Assembly (NCBI GenBank): GCA_942492965.1
Contig: OW818656.1
Span: 310,001-374,000 of the forward strand
DNA: 64,000 nt
Direction of reading: 5' to 3'
DNA from: Sphingosinicella sp942492965
Lineage (GTDB): Bacteria > Pseudomonadota > Alphaproteobacteria > Sphingomonadales > Sphingomonadaceae
Part shown: in pieces, positions 44,518 to 53,178 of the stretch
Layout of the letters: each line of letters starts with the position of its first letter
Numbering within the stretch: the first letter of the stretch is position 1
The notes under the pieces: generated by a model
The model's input: the letters and a program-made list of their open reading frames with translations, nothing else
The model's database searches: none
Told to the model about the DNA's origin: nothing
Program-made: the position numbers and the translations under genes

Positions 44518-45300
44518 TCATGGCCGGTCGTCAATCCGCGCGAGCATCCCCTCGGCGCCTTTTTCATAGTTCAGCGTGCTTCCGTAAACACGTTTGGACT
44601 GATCCCTGTTTTCCTCGAGAAAGGTATAGCAAACGCCGCTCTGGCCCCGATCGCGCGCCGTCGGAAACAGGTCGGGATCAAGCGTGCGCCCGGCCGCGAC
44701 CATAACCGCGCGGCGCAGCACCGACGCGCCCTCAGCCTCTTCGATGTCGATGCCCTCGATGCACGCGCGAAAGCCCTCGGTCAGCGATTGACCCGCCCAT
44801 TTCGCAGGGCCGGCAATCATGCGCGCGTCCATATGCCAGCGCAAAACTTCATCGCCATCGCGCAGGAGCCAAGCCTGGCCCGGCCCGAGCAGGCGGCGGT
44901 TGTTCGCCTCCCACGCGATGATCTCACGATCCAGAACAACGGCTTCGTAGCGCCTATGGGCCCTTCCCGCTGCGGCATGCGCCATGACGAGCCCGGCCAG
45001 ATCGAACATGTGCGTGCACTGTTCGCGCATCCCGACCATCGCACCGATGTCTGTGCAGCGGGGTGACAACGCCTGGCCGATCATCCCTTTCAAATTAGAA
45101 CCGGCCATTGGGCAGGTCGAAAAGGGGAAACGTTCGCTCGCGACGTGAACGCCGGTAATGATCCGCCCGTCATGTTCGATCGTCACACCGAAGTGATGGA
45201 AATCGTCCTCCAGCCAGCCGACGGCCGTCGTTTCCGTTTCGCGCCTCAGATCTATCAATCTGCGGAAGCAGCCGCCTTCTCGCGGGTAGGCATCGCCCAT
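44518..45300 (-). CDS. DUF2889 domain-containing protein (260 aa)
   Basis: Protein of unknown function with the DUF2889 pattern: CFRRLIDLRRETETTAVGWLEDDFHHFGVTIEHDGRIITGVHVASERFPFSTCPMAGSNLKGMIG, followed by a Cys/His-containing segment CTHMFDLAGLVMAHAAAG. ATG 45300 (MGDAYPRE) is chosen because AAAGGAC is 9 bases upstream and the longer frame lacks such a site. DUF2889 proteins are common beside dehydrogenases and amidohydrolases of sphingomonad catabolic clusters. It is divergent from the MmgE/PrpD gene. No biochemical role is known. Confidence 0.85.
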   Translation of the reverse strand: MGDAYPREGGCFRRLIDLRRETETTAVGWLEDDFHHFGVTIEHDGRIITGVHVASERFPFSTCPMAGSNLKGMIGQALSPRCTDIGAMVGMREQCTHMFDLAGLVMAHAAAGRAHRRYEAVVLDREIIAWEANNRRLLGPGQAWLLRDGDEVLRWHMDARMIAGPAKWAGQSLTEGFRACIEGIDIEEAEGASVLRRAVMVAAGRTLDPDLFPTARDRGQSGVCYTFLEENRDQSKRVYGSTLNYEKGAEGMLARIDDRP

Positions 45301-45505
45301 TTCATCTGTCCTTTCACACACTGTGATCGCGTTATGGGCTGCGCCGGTCAAGATCGGGTGGGACAACGAAATTCTCACCAAACTCGGCCTTAGCTGTGCT
45401 TTATCGAGGGTTGCCGGTCGATTATGGATGGACAGCGTATAAAGCGCCCGCACACATCAAGCGGCAGACGATCAAATGATCTATGACGGCCGGAGGACAT
45501 ACCAA

Positions 45506-45524
45506 TCCGAAAGCATCTTTCGGA
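45506..45524. promoter_or_regulatory. Perfect hairpin/palindrome just before the MmgE/PrpD start
   Basis: TCCGAAAG-CAT-CTTTCGGA, 8-base arms with a 3-base spacer. It ends 16 bases before the TTG start at 45541 and directly precedes the GGAG ribosome binding site. It could be a repressor operator or a translation-controlling RNA hairpin. Confidence 0.6.
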
Positions 45525-45540
45525 ATATGGAGAAAAGATC

Positions 45541-46920
45541 TTGGCCCACGGAGAGCATTCCCCCGTCATCATCGAGAACACGTTGGCCGGGCGTCAGGCG
45601 AAATGGATCGCCAAACTGACCTACGGAGACATACCTGAGGACGTGCGCGACAGGGCGCGTTTGTTGCTCCTGGATTTCCTTGGCGTCGCGCGGCGCGGGA
45701 CGACGCTGCCGCAGGTAGAACCGGTCCGTGCGCTGCTGGCCGATCTCGACACGGCACCGCAAGCCTCGCTAGTGGGTGGAGGCAAGGCGACAGCGGCCTA
45801 TGCCGCCTATGCCAACGGCACCTTCGGCCATAGCTGCGAATATGATGATGCGCATTGGAGTTGTGGCCACCCGGGCGTTTGCGTGATCCCGGCCGTGCTG
45901 GCGCTGGCCGAACGCGAGGGAAGCGACGGAAAAGCCATCCTGACCGCGATCGTCGCGGGCTATCAGGCAATGGTGTGGTCTATGGGGCCAATAAACCGCC
46001 GCACACTCGATATCGGCTGGCATGGCATGAAGGTGGGCGGCGTCTTCGGCGCCGCTGCCGGCGCCGCCAAGATCCTCGGGCTCGATCTCCTGCAGACCGC
46101 CAACGCCCTGGCAGTCGCCGGCAGTGATGCCTCGGGGACAATGGAATATGACCAGTCGGGCGGCGAGGTGAAACGCTTCCATGCGGGCATGGCGACACGC
46201 GCGGGGCTGGAGGCCGCCATACTCGCAAAGGCCGGGCTCACCGGCCCGCTGACTATCTTCGAAGGACTGCGGGGCATCCACCGCCTGTTCGCGGAAGGGA
46301 CGCCGGGCGACGTCGAGCCGTTCTGGGACGGCACCTGGCATATCATGAACACATTCGTGAAACTCTATCCGATGGTGGGCACGACGCATGCGGCGCTCGA
46401 CGCGCTTGGCATGGTGCTCGATCGGCGGCCCGCCGGTGCAGAGGACATCACGCAGATCGAGGTCGGCATCGTCGACTGGGCCGTCCCACACGGCGCGGCC
46501 ATTTTCCACCCCCACGACATGCTGAGCGCTCAGTTCAGCCTGGCGTTCGCTTGCGCGCTCCGGATCATTCGCGGCCAGGTTGCGATCGTGGATCTCGCCA
46601 GCCCCGGGATACGATCCGATCCCGCGATCAACGCGCTCGCCGACAAGGTGAAGCCCATTGCCATCCCCATTCCCGATGGCGCTGATCCGCTGTTCGGCAA
46701 GGTCACCGTCCGTTTCGCCGACGGGAGCGAGGAGACTGCATTGCAGCCCGCGCCGCGCGGTCATCCGAAAAACCCGCCGACCATCTCCGATATCAAGACC
46801 AAGTTCCGCGAGGTCGTTACCGGCCTGCTGGACGAGACCGCGACGAACCGCGTGCTTGCCGCAGCCGAACGTCTCGAAGAACAGAGGTCCGCCGGCGATC
46901 TGATCGCCATGATGGGCTGA
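45541..46920 (+). CDS. MmgE/PrpD family protein (459 aa, TTG start)
   Basis: All-helical N-terminal domain plus lid of the MmgE/PrpD group, which includes 2-methylcitrate dehydratases and cis-aconitate decarboxylase-like enzymes. The conserved segments are ARLLLLDFLGVARRGTT, ANGTFGHSCEYDDAHWSCGHPGVCVIPA and FNTFVKLYPMVGTTHAALDAL-like. The relevant reaction would be dehydration of a hydroxy-acid. TTG 45541 is preceded by GGAG at the right distance. It is preceded by the palindrome at 45506-45524. The SDR at 46960 is probably in the same operon. A second member of the family is at 59596. Confidence 0.88.
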   Translation: MAHGEHSPVIIENTLAGRQAKWIAKLTYGDIPEDVRDRARLLLLDFLGVARRGTTLPQVEPVRALLADLDTAPQASLVGGGKATAAYAAYANGTFGHSCEYDDAHWSCGHPGVCVIPAVLALAEREGSDGKAILTAIVAGYQAMVWSMGPINRRTLDIGWHGMKVGGVFGAAAGAAKILGLDLLQTANALAVAGSDASGTMEYDQSGGEVKRFHAGMATRAGLEAAILAKAGLTGPLTIFEGLRGIHRLFAEGTPGDVEPFWDGTWHIMNTFVKLYPMVGTTHAALDALGMVLDRRPAGAEDITQIEVGIVDWAVPHGAAIFHPHDMLSAQFSLAFACALRIIRGQVAIVDLASPGIRSDPAINALADKVKPIAIPIPDGADPLFGKVTVRFADGSEETALQPAPRGHPKNPPTISDIKTKFREVVTGLLDETATNRVLAAAERLEEQRSAGDLIAMMG

Positions 46921-46959
46921 AGCGGACAGCACAGGACAATTCCGAGGAGCAGATAGACG

Positions 46960-47709
46960 ATGCGTTTCAAGGACAAGGTCGCGATCGTAACCGGAGCCGG
47001 CCAAGGTATCGGGGAACATTACGCCAAGGCATTGGCTGCCGCAGGCGCGGCGGTGTGCATTGCGGAGATCAACACCGATAATGCAAAACGCGTGGCCGAA
47101 GAAATCGTCGCGAGTGGCGGCAAGGCCATCCATACCGCGACCGACGTGTCATCCGAGGATTCGTGCGCCGAATGTGTTGCCTCAACCGTGAAGGCCTTTG
47201 GCGGCCTTGACGTCCTTCTAAACAACGCCGCGATCTTCGCGGGGATGCGGCGCAAGAGCTGGATGGAAATCGAACTCGACTATTATCGCAAGTTCATGGC
47301 GGTCAATTTCGAGAGCGTATTGCTGATGACCCGTGCAGCCTACCCGGTGCTAAAGGCACGCGGTGGCGGCGCCATTGTCAACCAGTCGTCCACAGCGGCC
47401 TATTACGCAGGCAATTATTACGGCCTTGCGAAGCTGGGCGTGAACGGCCTGACCATTGCGCTCGCCAAGGAGCTCGGTCCGGACAGGATTCGCGTCAACG
47501 CCGTGGCTCCGGGGCCGACCGATACGGAAGCGACGCGCACATCGGTTCCGGCCGAACGACTACAGGGCATCGTCGATGGCCTGCCGCTTCGCCGTCTGGG
47601 CGAAACACAGGATATCGTGAATACCGTGCTGTTCCTGTGCTCCGACGAAGCCTCGTGGGTCACCGGCCAGACCTGGTCGGTCGATGGCGGGCAACTGATG
47701 CGTCCCTGA
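46960..47709 (+). CDS. SDR family oxidoreductase (249 aa)
   Basis: Classical SDR: TGAGQGIGEH, NNAAIFAGM (NNAA), the Ser in NQSSTAAYY, and YGLAK. The tail is VTGQTWSVDGGQLMRP. GAGGAG lies upstream of the ATG. The gene is 39 bases after the MmgE/PrpD gene and converges on the CoxM gene. An alcohol dehydrogenase role on the dehydratase product or substrate is plausible. No unusual features. Confidence 0.93.
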   Translation: MRFKDKVAIVTGAGQGIGEHYAKALAAAGAAVCIAEINTDNAKRVAEEIVASGGKAIHTATDVSSEDSCAECVASTVKAFGGLDVLLNNAAIFAGMRRKSWMEIELDYYRKFMAVNFESVLLMTRAAYPVLKARGGGAIVNQSSTAAYYAGNYYGLAKLGVNGLTIALAKELGPDRIRVNAVAPGPTDTEATRTSVPAERLQGIVDGLPLRRLGETQDIVNTVLFLCSDEASWVTGQTWSVDGGQLMRP

Positions 47710-47722
47710 GACTCACGGGCGC

Positions 47723-48535
47723 TCACGCCTCCGGGTGATCGAGCACCTGCAGCACCGCACGGCGGGTCATGACCTCGACCAGACGGGCGCGGTAAATCTT
47801 GTCGCCATGAATATCGCTGTTCATCACGGCCGGATCAGCCTTCACGCCTTCAAGGGCATTGACCGAGAAAGCGGCAGACAGTGCCGCCTCGGCATCTTCC
47901 CAGCGATAGGCGCCCTGCTGCCCTGCCCCTGTCACGCCGACGCGGACAAGTTCGCCAAAGCGGGCAATGAACACACCCGCCAGCGCGAAGCGTGACGCCG
48001 GATGGCGGAACTTCACATAGGCGGCGGCATCCGGCACCGGAAATTGCGCGCCGGTCACCAGTTCCCCCTCCCCCAACGCGGTTTCGAACACGCCCTGGAA
48101 GAAATCATCCGCCTCGATATCGCCGCCGGTGGTCATGATCGTGGCCCCGAGTGCGAGGCAGGCCGAAGGATAACAGGCGGCGGGGTCTGCATTGGCGATC
48201 GAGCCGCCAAGCGTGCCACGCGCGCGGACCATCGGATCACCGATACCCCCGGCAAGCTTCGCGAGCGCAGGGATCGTCGCCTGCACCTCAGGGGAGACCG
48301 CAACGTCGGCATGGCGGGTCATAGCGCCGATCGTCACGATGTCATCTGCAACGGTGATGCCGCGCAGTTCATCGAGGTCGCGCAAATCGATAATATTGTC
48401 GGCTTTCGCGAAGCGCAACTTCATCATCGGCAGCAGCGATTGGCCGCCGGCGAGAAATCGGGCTTCTTCGAGCGAACCGCGCAAGGTAAGCGACTTTTCA
48501 ACGGTATCGGCACGATGATATTCAAACGAATACAT
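47723..48535 (-). CDS. FAD-binding subunit of a molybdenum hydroxylase, CoxM-like (270 aa)
   Basis: Medium subunit of the xanthine dehydrogenase/CO dehydrogenase family, transferring electrons from the iron-sulfur centres to FAD. Markers are the FAD loop FLAGGQSLLPMMKLR near residue 30 and VRARGTLGGSIANADPAACYPSA near residue 100, followed by the C-terminal domain (YVKFRHPASRFALAGVFIARFG). Its order L-S-M on the minus strand is standard. It follows CoxS by 20 bases. The oxidant (quinone or another acceptor) is not encoded here. Confidence 0.92.
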   Translation of the reverse strand: MYSFEYHRADTVEKSLTLRGSLEEARFLAGGQSLLPMMKLRFAKADNIIDLRDLDELRGITVADDIVTIGAMTRHADVAVSPEVQATIPALAKLAGGIGDPMVRARGTLGGSIANADPAACYPSACLALGATIMTTGGDIEADDFFQGVFETALGEGELVTGAQFPVPDAAAYVKFRHPASRFALAGVFIARFGELVRVGVTGAGQQGAYRWEDAEAALSAAFSVNALEGVKADPAVMNSDIHGDKIYRARLVEVMTRRAVLQVLDHPEA

Positions 48536-48555
48536 GGATGTCTCCAGATTCCGAG

Positions 48556-49074
48556 CTACGCCGCGCCCGTCGCTTTATCACGGGACGGATCGCATACCGA
48601 ACCGCCGTTCTGCATCGCCTGTGCGCCCTGGCGTATTGATTTGACGATATTGTGATAGCCGGTGCAGCGGCAGATATTGCCTTCCATCTCCTCGCGGAGC
48701 GCGTGGTCGTCGAATTCGCTGCCCAGCCGCTCGACGATCTTGATCGCCGACATCACGAAACCGGGCGTGCAATAGCCGCATTGGAGGCCGTGGTTCGCCC
48801 GGAACGCTTCCTGCATCGGGTGAAGATCTCCCTCTTCCGAAATACCCTCGATGGTGACGACCTCGCTACCGTCGCAGGACAGCGCAAGCATAGTGCAGCT
48901 CTTGATTGCGCATCCGTCGACATGGACCGCGCAGGCGCCGCACTGGGTCGTGTCGCAGCCGACATGCGTACCCGTAAGACGCAAATTTTCGCGCAGGAAA
49001 GCGACCAGCAACGTGTTCGCTTCGATATCGCGGGTCACTTCGGCCCCGTTGACGGTCATGGTGAGTGTAGGCAT
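48556..49074 (-). CDS. [2Fe-2S] subunit of a molybdenum hydroxylase, CoxS-like (172 aa)
   Basis: Small subunit with the plant-type [2Fe-2S] cluster (Cys40, 45, 48, 60; GCDTTQCGACAVHVDGCAIKSC-type region) and a second cluster in the helical domain (QCGYCTPGF and NICRCTGY). It is the link between molybdenum cofactor and FAD. Length is normal. It follows CoxL by 36 bases. Very likely co-transcribed with CoxL and CoxM. Confidence 0.93.
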   Translation of the reverse strand: MPTLTMTVNGAEVTRDIEANTLLVAFLRENLRLTGTHVGCDTTQCGACAVHVDGCAIKSCTMLALSCDGSEVVTIEGISEEGDLHPMQEAFRANHGLQCGYCTPGFVMSAIKIVERLGSEFDDHALREEMEGNICRCTGYHNIVKSIRQGAQAMQNGGSVCDPSRDKATGAA

Positions 49075-49110
49075 CGCGTTCCTGTACCGTTCTCTATAGT
49101 AATTGGGCAG

Positions 49111-51468
49111 TTACGCCGCTTCGGCTGCGGCCTTCCTGACCGCGTCCAATCCCCCCGCCTGCTCGATCGCCTGCCAAACCCGCCAGGGCGTGGCGGGCAT
49201 GTCAAAATGCCGGATGCCGAGCGGCTGGAGCGCATTGCACACCGCATTCAGCCCGGCCGGCATGGCACCCACCGTACCGCTCTCCCCCGCGCCCTTGATC
49301 CCGAGGGGGTTGTTCGGCGAAGGCACATTGTTGCTGATCGTGTTCACCATCGGCATGTCGAGCGCACGGGGCATCTGATAGTCCATGAAACTCCCTGTCT
49401 GGAGCTGCCCTGCGTCATCGAAGGCGATGAATTCGCCGAGGATCTGGCCAAGACCCTGCACAACGCCGCCATGCATCTGGCCCGCCACGATCATGGGATT
49501 GATCGCTCGGCCCACATCCTCGCACACCCAATAGGCGACGAACTCTGTCTGACCAGTCTCGGGATCGATCTCGACCTCGCAGATGTGGCAGCCATTGGGG
49601 AAGGTCGGGCCGGGCGGGCGGAATATCTGCTTGTGAGCGAGACCGCCAGCCATGCCTTGCGGCAGGGCCATGGGCCGGTGAGCGAGCGCCGCGACCTCGC
49701 CCAGCGTCGCGCTCTTGTTGGTGCTGCGCGCAGTGAAAGTGCCGTCCTGCCAGTCAATTTCCTCCGCCCCGGTTTCAAGGATGATCGCCGCGATGACCTT
49801 CGCCTTGTCGATAATCACGTCCGCGATGGCCTTGAACAGTGCGCCGCCCACCGCAGCGGCACGCGATCCACCGCTGCCCAGCCCAAAGGGTTGAACGTCC
49901 GTGTCGCAAGGTTTGACGCGGATATTCTGAAGCGGGACGGACAGGAATTCGGACACCAGCTGCCGCATGGTGGTTTCCTGCCCCTGGCCATGATTGTGGA
50001 AGCCCGAACCGATGGTGACCGATCCGTCGGCCTCGACCTCTATCGAGCCCATCTCATCCATCATGCCCGCCGCGATCTCAACGACATGGCCCATTCCAAT
50101 GCCGCGCAACTTGCCCAGGCGCAGCGCATCCCGTCGGCGCTCTTCGAACCCGTCCCAGTCTGCCGCCTGCTGCGCCCTCGCCTGGCTTACCGGATAGTCA
50201 CCGCTGTCATAGGTGAACTGAAAACCGGTCTCGTAAGGCATCTGATCTGGCTGGATCAGGTTTCGCCTGCGCAGCTCGGCAGGGTCCATCCCGAGATCAT
50301 GGGCAGCAGCATCGACCGCGCGTTCCACGACGGTGAGCGCTTCCGGACGCCCGGCTCCGCGATAGGGACCAATCGGCACCGTGTTGGTGAAATATGACCT
50401 CACCTCGGCGTAGATCGACGGGATAGTGTAGACGCCGGAGAGATGGCCGATATTGCCCTGGGCGCAGTGCATGCCCGCGAGGCTGATATAGGCCCCGAGA
50501 TTGGCGCGGGACGAAAAGCGCATCGCGGTGATCCTGGCATCCTTGTCGAGCGCCAGCTCACAATGCGCCATGTGATCGCGCGAGTGGCAGTCCGAAAGAA
50601 AGGCTTCGGATCGCTCCGACGACCAGCGCACCGGACGTCCGACCTTGCGGGCCGCCCACAGCACCAACGCCAGCTCGGGATGCGGAACCCCCTTCAGCCC
50701 AAACCCGCCGCCGACGTCGAGCGCCTGAACGCGAATCTTGCTGGGCGGAACCTTGAACACGGTGTTCGCCAGTAGCCCGCGCGTCATGTGGGGACTCTGC
50801 ACGCCTGCGGTAAGCTCGTAACGATCCTCGGCCTCGTTCCACAGGCCAAGCGCGGTGCGCGGCTCTAGCGAACTGACGGCCACGCGGCTGATCCTGACAT
50901 CGACCGCGTGCGTGCTTGCCGCCGCGGCAAAGGCGGCGTCGACCGCATCCTTGTCGCCAAATCGGCCGATCGCATCGAGATTATCCGGACATTCGGGCCA
51001 AATCGTAGGGGCGCCGTCCGCATCGGCATCAGCAAGCGAGGCAACGGCTGGAAGCGGCTCATAATCGACGAGAATCGCTTCGGCGACCGTCTTCGCCTGG
51101 TTCACGCTTTCGGCGATGATGATCGCGACGGGTTCGCCTGCATAGCGCGCGGTCCCCTGCGCAATTACTGGAAACGAGGGCGCGAAGCTTGGCCCTCCGC
51201 CGGGCGCGGTGCTGGGAATCATCGATGGGAACCCACCCAATCCATCGGCCGCCGCATCGACACCGGTCAGGATCGCAATCACGCCGGGACAGCGCTTGGC
51301 CTCGTCGATTTCGATCGCACCGATTCGCGCATGGGCATGCGGCGAGCGCAGGACATACATATGGACCGAGCGCGGCGGCACGATATCGTCGGTGAACTGG
51401 CCCTTGCCGCGCAGCAAGCGCACGTCCTCGGCTCTCACGACAGACTGGCCGATGCCGAACTTCACCAT
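49111..51468 (-). CDS. Molybdenum-cofactor large subunit, CoxL/xanthine dehydrogenase-like (785 aa)
   Basis: Large catalytic subunit. Segments VKFGIGQSVVRAEDVRLLRGKGQFTDDI, VGGGFGLKGVPHPE, IGPYRGAGRPEA, GSGGSRAAAVGG and GAGESGTVG (catalytic Glu729) match the aldehyde oxidase/xanthine dehydrogenase family. The active-site motif of form I CO dehydrogenase (VAYRCSFR) is absent, so it is not a CO dehydrogenase and more likely hydroxylates an aromatic, N-heterocyclic or alicyclic substrate. GGGAGACGGGG precedes ATG 51468. It is the first gene of the L-S-M operon, divergent from CoxG. Confidence 0.9.
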   Translation of the reverse strand: MVKFGIGQSVVRAEDVRLLRGKGQFTDDIVPPRSVHMYVLRSPHAHARIGAIEIDEAKRCPGVIAILTGVDAAADGLGGFPSMIPSTAPGGGPSFAPSFPVIAQGTARYAGEPVAIIIAESVNQAKTVAEAILVDYEPLPAVASLADADADGAPTIWPECPDNLDAIGRFGDKDAVDAAFAAAASTHAVDVRISRVAVSSLEPRTALGLWNEAEDRYELTAGVQSPHMTRGLLANTVFKVPPSKIRVQALDVGGGFGLKGVPHPELALVLWAARKVGRPVRWSSERSEAFLSDCHSRDHMAHCELALDKDARITAMRFSSRANLGAYISLAGMHCAQGNIGHLSGVYTIPSIYAEVRSYFTNTVPIGPYRGAGRPEALTVVERAVDAAAHDLGMDPAELRRRNLIQPDQMPYETGFQFTYDSGDYPVSQARAQQAADWDGFEERRRDALRLGKLRGIGMGHVVEIAAGMMDEMGSIEVEADGSVTIGSGFHNHGQGQETTMRQLVSEFLSVPLQNIRVKPCDTDVQPFGLGSGGSRAAAVGGALFKAIADVIIDKAKVIAAIILETGAEEIDWQDGTFTARSTNKSATLGEVAALAHRPMALPQGMAGGLAHKQIFRPPGPTFPNGCHICEVEIDPETGQTEFVAYWVCEDVGRAINPMIVAGQMHGGVVQGLGQILGEFIAFDDAGQLQTGSFMDYQMPRALDMPMVNTISNNVPSPNNPLGIKGAGESGTVGAMPAGLNAVCNALQPLGIRHFDMPATPWRVWQAIEQAGGLDAVRKAAAEAA

Positions 51469-51574
51469 TTACCCCGTCTCCCGGCGGTTATCCTTTCTGC
51501 TCTTTTGCCAGAACTTTCGCTGGATGGGGCAGCACAAGGCAGACGACTTCTTATGACCTTAGGGACGAGTTCAC

Positions 51575-51592
51575 TTACTCATCAACAGTTTT
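51575..51592 (+). promoter_or_regulatory. Possible further copy of the shared motif upstream of CoxL/CoxG
   Basis: Reads TTACTCATCAACAGTTTT, about 12-14 of 18 positions agreeing with the consensus TGAYNNTTCRTCAGTTTT, including CAGTTTT. It lies in the divergent CoxL/CoxG region. Weaker than copies 1-6 and not clearly palindromic. Confidence 0.35.
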
Positions 51593-51720
51593 TCGCGACA
51601 GACCGCAGGATTGGGCCCCGCGCCCCTTTTTGCGCGTCCCAAGCAACAGGCACTGCCGTTGATGCCCACCCGAGCCTCGACTATCCAATGTATCGAGCAT
51701 GACAGAAGCGGGATCTTCGA

Positions 51721-52413
51721 ATGGCGTTTGCAATGGATGGAGAGTTTGTTCTGCCTGCCCCGCGCGAGCAGGTCTGGCAGGCGCTTAACGATCCTGCCGT
51801 CTTGTGCGCCTGCATCCAGGGTTGCCAATCGATGGAACGCGACGGTGAGAATACTCTCATCGCAGCGGTAAAAATGAAGGTCGGCCCCGTCTCGTCGGTA
51901 TTCAACGGCAAGATCGAACTTCTCGATCTCGATCCACCCAATTCCTACCGCCTCGAAGGCAAAGGCGAAGGCGGTGCGGCGGGATTCGCGAAAGGCGGCG
52001 CGCGTGTCACGCTTGCGGACACCGAAGGCGGCACGCTGCTGCGCTATGATGTCAGCGCCGAGATCGGCGGCAGGCTGGCTCAGCTCGGAGGACGGCTGAT
52101 CAATGGCGTCGCCAAGAAACAGGCAGACCAGTTCTTTGAGAATTTCGCCAAGCAGTTCCGCATCGACGGCGTCTCGGAACAGGGCGCAACGTCGGCTCCG
52201 GCCGCCCATGCCACAACCGTCGTCGCCACACCGATTGCCGCAACGCCGGCCCGATCGTCAAAGGCGCCCTGGGCATGGTTTGTCGCATTGAGTGTCGCCT
52301 TGCTGGTTGGGTTCCTATTCGGTCGCAGCGGTGTGGGCGAATGGAGCGTCGTCGCGATGATCGCCCTCGCCGTTGTGAGTGCCGGTGCCGGATACCGCGC
52401 CGGGCGGGATTAG
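51721..52413 (+). CDS. CoxG-like SRPBCC protein with C-terminal membrane anchor (230 aa)
   Basis: N-terminal CoxG/SRPBCC domain: MAFAMDGEFVLPAPREQVWQALNDPAVLCACIQGC and a hydrophobic pocket-forming strand pattern. An alanine/proline-rich linker (SAPAAHATTVVATPIAATP) leads to a C-terminal transmembrane segment (WFVALSVALLVGFLFG). CoxG proteins recruit molybdenum CO dehydrogenases to the membrane and hand over electrons to quinone; here it would do so for the CoxLSM enzyme transcribed in the other direction. The next SDR starts 16 bases downstream on the same strand. Confidence 0.9.
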   Translation: MAFAMDGEFVLPAPREQVWQALNDPAVLCACIQGCQSMERDGENTLIAAVKMKVGPVSSVFNGKIELLDLDPPNSYRLEGKGEGGAAGFAKGGARVTLADTEGGTLLRYDVSAEIGGRLAQLGGRLINGVAKKQADQFFENFAKQFRIDGVSEQGATSAPAAHATTVVATPIAATPARSSKAPWAWFVALSVALLVGFLFGRSGVGEWSVVAMIALAVVSAGAGYRAGRD

Positions 52414-52428
52414 GCAGAAAGGGCAGAT

Positions 52429-53169
52429 ATGCGTTTTGCAGGTAAGGTCGCGCTGGTTACCGGGGCCGGCAAGGGTATTGGCGCCGCCACCGCGCTCCGA
52501 TTGGCCAGCGAGGGCGCCAGCGTCCTTTGCGCTGATATTGATGAAGCCGCCACCCGGCAGATCGTGGATGAGATAACAGCCGCAGGCGGCAGCGCCCTCG
52601 CCTGCCGTACCGATGTCTCGCGACCCGGCGATGTCGAAAAGATGGTGAAGCTTGCGCTCGATCGGTTCGGCGGACTGCACCTCGCCGTCAACAATGCCGG
52701 GATAGGAGGGCCGCCCGCCCCTGTCGCCCAGCAGGAATTCGCTGACTGGGATCGCCTGATCGGGGTCAATCTCAACGGCGTGTTCTACTGCCTCAAATAT
52801 GAGATACCCGCAATTCTCGCCGCGGGCGGCGGGGCGATCGTAAACACGGCCTCGATGTTCTCCCACCATGCTTTGCGCGGCCATGCGCATTATACGGCCT
52901 CCAAGTTCGCGGTCGTCGGACTGACGCGGACGGCCGCGGCCGATTATGCGGATCAGCCCATTCGAATCAACGCCGTGTGCCCGGGGGTGATCGACACCCC
53001 GCTCTCGCGCAGCGGCGGCTCCGACACCGCCGGGGTCGCAGCCATGATTCCGCAGGGCCGCATCGGAAATCCCGAGGAGGTCGCCGGGGTGATCGCCTTC
53101 CTTCTGTCCGACGACGCTTCCTACGTCACGGCGAGCGAGTTCGCCGTCGACGGCGGCATTTTACACTAG
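52429..53169 (+). CDS. SDR family oxidoreductase (246 aa)
   Basis: Classical SDR: TGAGKGIGAA, NNAGIGGPPAP, the Ser in NTASMFSHH, and YTASK. The tail is VTASEFAVDGGILH. It follows CoxG by 15 bases and precedes another SDR by 9 bases. Together with CoxLSM it could oxidise a hydroxylated ring. No unusual features. Confidence 0.93.
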   Translation: MRFAGKVALVTGAGKGIGAATALRLASEGASVLCADIDEAATRQIVDEITAAGGSALACRTDVSRPGDVEKMVKLALDRFGGLHLAVNNAGIGGPPAPVAQQEFADWDRLIGVNLNGVFYCLKYEIPAILAAGGGAIVNTASMFSHHALRGHAHYTASKFAVVGLTRTAAADYADQPIRINAVCPGVIDTPLSRSGGSDTAGVAAMIPQGRIGNPEEVAGVIAFLLSDDASYVTASEFAVDGGILH

Positions 53170-53178
53170 GAGAAGACC

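Noticed and set aside
45769..47133. 454-codon minus-strand open frame opposite MmgE/PrpD
   Set aside because: Antisense shadow of a well-supported gene, no conserved features.
48652..50397. 581-codon plus-strand open frame opposite CoxS and CoxL
   Set aside because: It is antisense to genes with clear cofactor motifs, and its own translation has no recognisable domain.
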